The notes under the pieces: generated by a model | What the model was told of the DNA's origin: nothing | Seen by the model: only the letters and a program-made list of their open reading frames with translations | Databases searched by the model: none | Translations under genes and position numbers: made by a program | Shown here: piece by piece, positions 55,292 to 64,000 of the stretch | Layout of the letters: the number at the start of each line of letters is the position of its first letter | Numbering within the stretch: the stretch's first letter is position 1 | Assembly: GCA_028455995.1 (NCBI GenBank) | Contig: JABELC010000002.1 | Location: 310,001 to 374,000, forward strand | Direction: 5' to 3' | Source of the DNA: Scleromitrula shiraiana | Lineage: Eukaryota; Ascomycota; Leotiomycetes; Helotiales; Sclerotiniaceae | DNA: 64,000 nt

Positions 55292-58200
55292 GATGAAAGT
55301 CCTATCAGTAGTGCATAAACATTAAACCACCAAAAAATATAAACCTAACTACATCAACGTCGCAAAAGGAATCGAAAAACATAAACAATAATAAGATTTA
55401 GAATCATGGTCTGAATGATGGTCTCTTGGGAGATGGAATGGTCACAATAGAATACCGTTCGAGCTTTCAAACCAACCGAACTAGAATCATTCAAGGGCCC
55501 CAGTCAATGAGTGACATAGAAACGTACATGGGAGTTACTCTTAAAACCCGGCGATAGATGATTTTTGTGAGAAAATATGGAAATATCCACGGATCGACGA
55601 GGCGCAGCCGCCCGCAAGGGTCTACAGGGTATTTTTATAAACATCTTTTTGACGCATCCAATGAATACGACATCATTGATGCGGTATGTAAGAACGTATC
55701 ATTGACGAACCTATTAAACTTCATACGTTCCTTGAATAACGTTGAAGAAATGATTGTACCATTGGAATGGGAATGAATGCGCACCTCCATAATTTATGTT
55801 GAAATTCGTCGAATGAATTATTTAAATGTTCTTTGAAATGCGACACACATGCACACACATGCACCACAAGATTGAATCTAAAATTCTTAGAACATTGAGG
55901 CGTGTATTTAGGTCGCTTATTTATCATCATCACTACATTTTCTTAAAATGGCATGGTACAGTCCCGACAGTACACCGTCAAATCAGTTTTTGGTGATATA
56001 CGTATTTTATGGGTATAGAAGTGGAAAATTTACCAAATTATATAAATGCCCAGCCATGGCCCTGAAGATCATTTAGAGTCTGTATAGTAGTCTGAAAGTG
56101 GGAAAACCCATTAAAACTTCGTAGTATACTGGCTAGTGTACATTGCATAGATGCTGTAGCAAGCATTGGCTGAAGAACTTTGAACGAAAACCCAACAGAA
56201 ACACAAAGCCCTGAAGACTTTTCAAATAATTGGATTGAAAACTTATAAAAATATGGAATTATACGATGCAGACTTAGAAGAATTAGTAATAAATCCACTC
56301 TCTATACCAACTAGGTAAATATTTATATCCTCATCCCATCCTTCAAACTTCCTCATCCCATCCTTTTCTCTTAATAATAATAAGTCCTCGACTTTTCAAC
56401 CGGATCCACACTGCACAGCTACCATACGGTGTAGTTCTAAAGTGGGTTCTCGGAAGAATCTTTCAAAGCATTGCACAGTCGAAGGATTTAAAGATTGAAA
56501 TCCCTGTTTTTCATCTCTGAGACTTGGAAGAAATGTGAGGAGTTACTACAGTTACCGTTACCGTTACCGTTACCGTTGCCATCTCCATTCAGCTGCAGAT
56601 ATGTATGTACATTGCATATTGTACAGTACTATGTGTACGATTCTTGAAAGCATCTTCGCATTTGGAATTCGAGAGATATAATAAATCCATGCAAGAGAAC
56701 GCGGTCAGTCATCTTATGGGCGCTTCCCCCTTGATAATCAACCTATGAATACGGAATACAGTAGAACTATAGGACCTAGATGAGGATTTGGAACACAAAA
56801 TAAAAATAAAAATCCACGTTAAAAACATATTTTCGAGTTTGGAAATCGGGAGCTATCATGATGGTTCGTGAATGAATACTGTATTGGTTCGAGTACAAAT
56901 TTCAGGGTATGGATTCCCATGTATTGAGAGAATGAAAATCCTCGACCGCTCAAACCACTCCACTATAAAACCGTTGTCAAAGAGATATAATACCTATAGG
57001 TTTCCCTGAAGAATGGAATAAACTGGTGGTGGTTTGTGGTTCTTTGATAATTAATATGGAGCTTATAGTACTGTAAGAGAATGCGACGTATAGAGAGAGT
57101 ATAATAATCATAAAATGCTACTGTACTGATTCTTCCTTCCCCTCAAGAAACAATACGAAAGCGAAAGAAGATCTCGAATTCCGATTCCATCCCATGTCAT
57201 CCCATCATTTGCTCTACAGTACAGTATTTTCTCTCAAGATTCCTCGTGAGTTTGATCCATTCATCCATCATGATCTAAAGAAGTAAGATGTCAGATATAT
57301 CATCGTCCGGCATCACTCACATCCATTCCTTCCTTCAAGCCCCCCGAATTTTGGAAGATGTTACTCAGCCTCATCCCATCCTTACAGCGCAGTTACAACT
57401 TTTAGTTCTAACATGCATGGAACTTACCAATACAGAGAAAATTTGATGAAGAACTAGTTAATTGATCCTTTCAATGAGAGGAATGAGTTAGTCATGTTGT
57501 GTTATTTGCGGGTTTTCTTCTCATCTATTTTATTCTCCTCCAAGCCACCAATTAATTATAGGTGGCAAAAAGTTCATTACATATGAGCAATCAAAGCCCT
57601 GAACTCTTTCGAGGACCAGTATGTATGTACGTACTATATTGTAGAAAACTTTGAGTGCCTGTAGTAGGTATTTTACATGGGAAATAATCCTTCCCTTCCA
57701 AGTCACAAGTAAGCCACCAACTGTTCTGACACACGTACTAATTCGATTCCCTATCAGGCTATCATAAGGTTACATGCCGTCTATAGTGTGGACCTTAGTT
57801 CTACTTAACCATAACGGCCCCAGCTGGGTTAACCCCTCGAAAACGTTGGTTCGCATGCACCGTGTTCAGAAGCTAACAGAAGCATGGATTATATCATTAT
57901 GGCAGTTATTATCTAGTTGGGCCCTTGGCATCAATATTCGAAGCACCAAGCTATGTAGGAGCTGCTAGCCATCTGAAAGCAACAGTATCCAGCAATATAC
58001 AAGTGACAATACTTATGAGCTTTGGATAGGAAATTCCTGACTATTGCCTAATATATATGTGCAAACCGAATAAGCATTCCCGTCATCCGAATTACATTGG
58101 CCTCGCTGAATAGTATTTAGCCTAAAGTCATAGCAATGTACGCACCGAGTGATGTAGTTGCATACCCATACTATAGAGCCCTGAAGATCTACTCGACTTT

Positions 58201-58563
58201 ATGAATCTCATTTGCTAGAGTACTAGCTTCATGTACCTTATTCACTCTGCGGGGATGATCGCGCGGGGTAATGATGGGGTGCATGGTTTGCTGGTAAATT
58301 GATAACACTACGGGAACAGTACCTGTGAAATGGATAGGTTGAATGATACACCGAAGTTGAGTGTGAAATCGTAGATTTGATGAGTATTGTACATATATAT
58401 AAGGAGTATCAATGTCCAGATTCTTGTGATTTTTTGTTTCTATACCAGTTGGTTGGTATATTCACTCTTTTAACTATCGGTTTTCCCTATTCTGATCATC
58501 GTCATTGATATTGTATTTTATGCCTGTTTGCTAAAAAGTACTTGATTTTCAAGAGAGTCGAGA
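55292..58563. other. Long intergenic stretch, no supported gene
   Basis: About 3.3 kb. Short frames at 55558-55776, 56038-56298 and 57774-57968 have no family resemblance. A (GTTACC)n tract of five units lies at 56551-56580, and short TACAGTAC or TATGTATGTAC palindromes recur near 56600-57240. The last part is the promoter of the esterase gene, with TATATATAA near 58393. Confidence 0.4.
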
Positions 58564-59878
58564 ATGAAATTCACCATATCATCTGTCGCATTATGTGTAG
58601 CTAATGTAGCAGCAACTGCTATATCCTCAAAACCTCAACCCGGAAGCTGGATACCCCATTTTGATAACCTAGTTGCTTTCGGAGATAGGTATGTAAATCC
58701 AATTGTCTTCTATCTAAATCTAGCATTTAAATCATTTGAAATCCGGAACAATAGAAGCAGAGCATGAAACCAAAAGTGCAACATAAATAACCAATCACCC
58801 AAACAGTTACACAGACGAAAGCCGCCTAGGCTATTTCCAATCCCATAACGGCAGTGCCCCATCCCCCGGAACCCTCCTCCCACCCAGTAACACCACGGCC
58901 AGCGGAGGCACAACTTGGGATCGCTTCGTATCCAACCTCAGCGGCGCAAAACTATACGATTATGCCGTGTCCGGAGCCGTCTGTTCAAACAACCTCATCT
59001 ATCGCTACCTCTCCAGCATCCACGGGCCCTTCCCCGACGTGATATACGAAGTATCTGCCTTCGTCGCCGATACGAAATATATCAATGAGTCGACGAATAC
59101 TAACACGTTGTTTACGGATCGGAGGGCGGATAATACGGTGTATTCGATTTGGATAGGGACGAATGATTTGGGGGTGGGAGCGTTTTTGACGGATAGTAGT
59201 TTGGGGGATACGACGGTTGTGGATTATGTGGATTGTGTTTTTGAGAGGTTGGATGAAGTGTATAAAGCTGGGGGGAGATATTTTGTGCTGATGAATAATG
59301 CGCCGTTGCAGTTGTCGCCGTTGTATGGGATGCCTGATGCGGGTGGGTTGAATGCTAGTCATTATTGGGTTGATAAAGTGAGTAAGAGAAAGGGGATTCG
59401 ATTGAAAATGTCCTTCATTATTCCTGTTCCTATTCTTTTCATCTTTTTTGCTATCAATTAGTTGTTGATAGCCAACCTAATGACCGATAAAAACCTACAG
59501 CCTAGCAACATAACAGAAATAAGTTCCAAAATGAAAGAATACACCCATGTAGCCAACTCTCTCTTCACCTACCGGACTCCCTACGAACTCCTAGTCGCGA
59601 AACGCTACCCCGGAGCCCACTTCGCCATCTTCGATACCAATTCCCTCCTAACCGATATCTACAACAATCCATCACAATATCTACCCCCACCGGCGGTGGT
59701 GGACAAACCGTATTATCTATGCGATGTCAATGGAGGGAATTGTAAGACTCAGGAGGGTAGTTTGGATGGCTATTTGTGGTACGATGAGTTGCATCCTTCG
59801 CAGGGATCGGATAGAGTGATTGCGAGTGAGTTCTTGAAGGTTGTGGGTGGGGAGTCTGAGTATGCTGTTTATTGGTGA
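58564..59878 (+). CDS. Secreted GDSL/SGNH esterase (CE16-like)
   Basis: Three exons, 58564-58688, 58807-59377 and 59462-59878; 370 residues. A signal peptide is present (MKFTISSVALCVANVAATA). Block I is NLVAFGDSYTDESRLGYF; the catalytic Ser (residue 42) codon AGT is split by the first intron (AG/T). Block II-type Gly lies in YDYAVSGAVCSN, block III is WIGTNDLGVGAF with the oxyanion Asn, and block V is DELHPSQ with catalytic Asp about 340 and His about 343. These are the four SGNH blocks in order. Fungal relatives are acetyl esterases acting on plant cell-wall oligosaccharides or lipases. Codon use alternates twice between C-rich and G-rich along the gene. Family certain; substrate unknown. 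Confidence 0.92.
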
Positions 59879-61314
59879 TGCATGGAGAAAAATAAGGTGT
59901 TGAGGGAGTTGTATTTCCTTTAATGATGGAACTATTGTAGTGGTTTGGATTGGTATGATATATGGTTTATGTCTATACATACACTACGTACATATTAATT
60001 GCATACTTGTGTTACGATATACATGTCTTCAATGTGTCATTAATAATCGTCCCATCATTTTATTAACTCGGTGCTACCCGAACTTCATCTCCCTATCTAC
60101 CGGGAAAGTACCTGCATATTCTGCTTTCTGGGAGAAGAGTCGAAAATGGATAATGTTCAATTTCCAATTCTTCTCCAATTTGATAGGATAGAGCTTGTGG
60201 ATAAGTATCTTTCAGGATAGTATGTGTATTATGATGAGCACTTGAAATCTACTAAGTTGGAATATACGTCTGAGACCACTTGGTAGATTGATGAACTGAT
60301 TGTCTATAGGAAACTAACCTATAAGCTGATCATTGCTGGATACAACCTACTACCGAACTAGATAGATAGATTGCAGTGGTATATTTTGATCCAGGATGGT
60401 CTCATACTTCCATAATAAAACATATGGAAGATTATTAAATACTACCTAGTATATATTATCCATGGATTAGTGGACAATTAGATAGATATTAGTGACACTT
60501 TACTAACAAGTCTCTTACAATTTCTAATCGGCAGTGTATGGGCTATTGGGCTATTATGAGCTACGAGGCCCTTAATATTTCTCAATATTTAATGAATAGG
60601 TAGTTGATCCAGGAACTGTTCCATGTTCGGGAATTTGAGTACCTATATTACAGTACCTAGGTAGTTGAGTATGCATCGAGGTGGATGATCTACCTACTAA
60701 TATGTATGTACTAATATGTATGTAGGTACGTTCGGTTAGTTCTCAGGTTATTGTGACCTTTGGGCCTTTGATATCTAATCCTTGTACTTCCATACTCTCG
60801 TTCGTATTAAATTTCTCACCCCAAAATATCAACCACAACCATACACCACTCCACATCACATATAATAATCCCATGATACTACCCAAATACTTGTCTGTAC
60901 CTATTCAGAGAAGTAAAAATTAACTCTAGAAGGGCAACAAAAGAAAGGAAGCACCAAGTGAGAAACGGAACGCTGTTCATCCATCCATATAACATCCATA
61001 TATTCAATCCACAATTTATATCATTTATTATACGAATTCTATACTATATACACCATATATACCATACATACCATACATACCCCGGATTGAAGACATATCA
61101 AAATATCAAAACTAAAAGATCAAAAAAGGTTCCTTGGCATTGCCTTACGCCCGCCCTTACGCACATTCCCGATCGACCGACCGAACGAAACGAAACATCA
61201 AATCAATCTAAAGTACTCTAGCATTTCCTAGCTAACATTGCCGTGCGGCGTATGTACGACTTCAGATCATGCTAGACAACCTATCATAGTTCTTTATTCA
61301 CTCTCCCAAGAGCC
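59879..61314. other. Intergenic, promoter of SS18-like gene
   Basis: About 1.4 kb with no gene. Short repeats of CATACATAC and TATGTATGTA occur near 60700-60725 and 61060-61080. The region before 61315 reads as a long leader. Confidence 0.4.
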
Positions 61315-63312
61315 ATGTATGCACCAAATTACGCATTTGGTCCGGGGAGCGCGCAATCTTTCAATCCAAATGGCGGCCATCCACAAGCTCCTCAGAATCC
61401 CCATCAACCTGGTCAACAGCCTCAGCACATGATGTACAATCCTCAGCAGTATGGTGCCGGGAATCATCAATCTCCATATGGCGCGTCCAATCCAGGCATG
61501 GGTGGTAATGCAGGTGGGATGGGAATGATGCAAAATAGCGGTTTGGCGCATATGGCTGGTGGAAATGGTAAGTTACATCTTTTAGTCTTAAAGGTTGTCT
61601 TATAATCCTGCTATATTATCATGTTTTTGCTGCGTCACTCGTGCGCATCTCAATATCGTAGTGGAAGGTTGCCCAGTGTCTTGTGCTGCAGACTGCCAAT
61701 TCCTATGCAAAGATATTTATGGTTCGAGTATATACAGTCTTTCTCATTGAGTAATTAGGCAGGCACGGAGGCAAACAGCCAGCTTATGACTATTCATAAT
61801 CTTGGTTAATGAGAATATGACTGACAACCTTTTTGCCAGTAGTGCCTTCCTATCAAACTCCCTATACAAGCTCTCCATATGGCAGCAATCTACCCATCTC
61901 TTCATCCGTATCACATCCTCCTAATTTCATGCCGACAACTTCTAATGCACCATCTCCATATGGAATGAATCCTTCCACGATGCTTCCACAGCAGCAGCAG
62001 CATCAAATACAGCGTATGCAGCCACCTCCATCTTCAACTCCGACACCAACATCTACCACTTCCCGCGTCTCCCCCTATGGAAACTTTCCTCAGAATACCC
62101 CTCCAAGCGCATCCACTGCACAATTCGCTGTACCGCAAAATCCCAATCAACAACATCATCAAACACCTAATAACAATCAGCAATCTCAGGGAGGAATGAC
62201 TTTAACACCACAAACACCAAACTTCCCACCTGGGGCACAGAATCCGGAAAATGGGAACTCGACTTTCGCAACACCTTTGAGCCCTGGTTCGGAGATAAGG
62301 GAAAAGGAAAGGGTCAGCGTTTTACTGGATATCAATAGAGAGATGTTGATAGAAGTGCTCCGAATACAGGCTATACAAACTGAAGCCAAGGCCAATGCGC
62401 CTCAAGATCCTGCAGAGAGGGCAAAACTTGAGCAAGAGTTAAAAGTTATTGCCAGAGAATATGTTGAGTGCGTTTCAACAATTTCTTACTGGTGATGTTT
62501 CGCTAACAATGTAAAGATGTATGCGACGCCTACAATTCAATCTAGCTTATCTAGCAGCCATCGCAGATCGCTCTCACAAACCCGCCGCCTCAGTACCCGC
62601 CCATCCCGCCGTCATGAGCGCACCAAATCTTACGTCCAAGCCTAAGAACTCTACAGATCCATCTTCATTATCAAATACAAATGGTGAAGGTTCACCGCCC
62701 TCGAAACCAGAAGATCATGAAGAAGATCGAGCGGAAACAATCAAAAATCTATACAAACAATTACAAGCCTTATTTCCCGGAGTCGACCCCAAAAAGGAAA
62801 TCCAGCCTCAGTCACAAAATGCGGCAGCGAGAGCACAAGCACAGCAGCATGCACAGCAGATGCAGGCAGCTCAAGCGCAAGCACAAAAACAAAATGAAAT
62901 GGGACAAGGGCAGGGTCAACAGAGTGGAGCAGCACAAAATATATCGGGAGCTCAAAATCAAGGACAAGTTCAAAGCCAAGGTGGTTTGGGTGGTCAAGGA
63001 CAGGTACAAGGACAAGGGCAAATACAAGGACAGATGCAAATGGGACAGGGAGGCGGAATGGGAGGACCAATGTCACAACAACAACAACAGCAGCAGCAGC
63101 AGCAGCAACAATCACAGGGTCAGCAAAATATGGTCGCAATGGGAATGCCTATGGGTATGGGAAATCAAAATCAATTACATCAGCAACAGCAACAGCAGCA
63201 GATGAGACAAAGGATGATGCAGCAGGAGGCTAAGAATCAACAACAGCAACAGCAACAACAGCAACAGCAACAACAGCAAATGATGGGTATGGGTCAGATG
63301 CCCGGAAGATAA
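61315..63312 (+). CDS. SS18/SSXT-like Gln-rich transcription coactivator
   Basis: Three exons, 61315-61567, 61840-62467 and 62517-63312; 558 residues. Residues about 1-230 are Pro/Gln/Asn/Gly/Tyr-rich with repeated SPYG motifs. Residues about 240-315 contain VLLDINREMLIEVLRIQ, EYVECMRRLQFNLAYLAAIAD (joined across intron 2), which follow the SSXT N-terminal homology pattern of animal SS18 and plant GIF proteins, where the domain binds chromatin remodelling or transcription factor partners. The C-terminus is long runs of Gln and Met/Gly (QGQ, QMQMGQ, polyQ). Domain order (disordered, SNH, QG-rich) is that of the family. The exact partner in fungi is unknown. Intron 1 is long (272 bases). Confidence 0.8.
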
Positions 63313-64000
63313 GATAAGAGATAGATATCTATTTCTTCCCGTTCGGCTGGCCTGATTGACTGTATGTATTGTGTTGAGCAGCTATGCTATGCTATGCTAT
63401 ATTGGATTGATTTATAAGATGGATAACATAAGATAAAATAGGATAAGATAGGATGGTATGGTATGGTATGATATGATATGGACTTGGATGGGCTGCAATG
63501 AATTGAAAGGGATGGGATGGACGGGAGAATTATTATTATACTGTATGTACGTTATGTTACGTGATAAGTGACGATATCATTAATCAAATGGAATGAATGA
63601 ATTGATAGAGTGGAATGAATGGTATTTGATTTCATCATCTTATTGCACGCTTGTGGCGATGGGTGCATGCATGGGTCGATTTGGTTGTACATATGATTGG
63701 ATACTAGGTGGGTATGTGGTATGTGGTATTTGGGGGTGATGAGAGGAGAAGAGGTGGCATGGGATGAGAGAGGATGGGATGGGATAGTGAGAGATTTGGA
63801 AGGGTGGGAAGGAGAGCGGAAATAGATGGAAGATGGATTTATGGGGAAATTTCTATTTCTTTTTGTGTAACTACAGAGGAAGTTGCAATGTGATACGATA
63901 TGACATAATAGAATGGAATGGGGTATATATATTATATGAGATAGTACTATTTATAGTAAATATAATATAAAATTAAGCACAGCCAGTATTTGCAGCCTGC
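63313..64000. other. Downstream intergenic, G-rich
   Basis: About 690 bases of 3' flank with GGTAT and GATGG repeats (63455-63480, 63740-63790). No gene start seen before the window edge. Confidence 0.4.

Noticed and set aside
57774..57968. 64-residue frame with Trp and Leu
   Set aside because: No upstream coding context and no family resemblance; treated as chance.
58681..58690. Apparent loss of the catalytic Ser in the esterase (FGDR in the unspliced frame)
   Set aside because: Splicing AG/T across the intron restores Ser in FGDSYTD.
62741..63139. Minus-strand Val/Ala/Leu-rich frame
   Set aside because: It is the complement of the polyGln coding repeats of the SS18-like gene.

Overview
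The window is nuclear DNA of a filamentous ascomycete. Genes have short introns (about 50-115 bases, a few longer) with GT/AG ends, gene spacing is fungal, and the recognisable proteins are ascomycete-type: an Ayg1-type melanin hydrolase, a FlbE-like developmental protein, a CFEM-domain surface protein, 2EXR and ankyrin-tail relics, and an SS18-like glutamine-rich coactivator. The 2EXR and ankyrin-tail families suggest Leotiomycetes, most likely Sclerotiniaceae (Botrytis/Sclerotinia relatives). That placement is inference, since no marker search could be run.

Layout. 0-9 kb: a partial coiled-coil gene, then four lineage-specific genes, at least three of which share a divergent Myb-like fold, plus a small Cys-tailed protein gene and an inverted repeat carrying a decayed copy of its tail. 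9-23 kb: a long Glu/Arg coiled-coil protein, the melanin-type hydrolase (six exons), a C2H2/coiled-coil protein, the divergent pair dph5 (diphthamide synthesis) and snu23 (tri-snRNP), a flbE-like gene and an unknown three-exon gene. 25-27.6 kb: a small secreted Cys-rich protein and his5. 28-30.3 kb: a 2EXR gene broken by three in-frame TGA codons, then a 467-bp transposon-like element with long terminal inverted repeats and a 9-bp target duplication. 31-34.9 kb: a double zinc-knuckle gene with a GC-AG intron and a 32-nt microexon, and the AP-2 sigma subunit gene. 35-38 kb: two decayed loci. 38-50 kb: a microsatellite-rich zone around a reticulon gene (42-43.4 kb) and a large basic/acidic protein gene (44.6-46.9 kb). 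50-64 kb: an ankyrin-tail relic, an NmrA-like gene, a CFEM transmembrane protein, a GDSL/SGNH esterase and the SS18-like gene.

The genes do not form one pathway. Housekeeping genes (dph5, snu23, his5, aps2, rtn1) alternate with fast-evolving orphan genes and at least four decayed loci, as expected of an arm region under continuous small-scale turnover. Unusual points are the MULE-like short element, the repeated C-rich to G-rich strand switch along genes (introns included), homopolymer-associated frameshifts, and the zinc-knuckle microexon. All exon boundaries were built by hand from splice-site and reading-frame logic and need transcript support.
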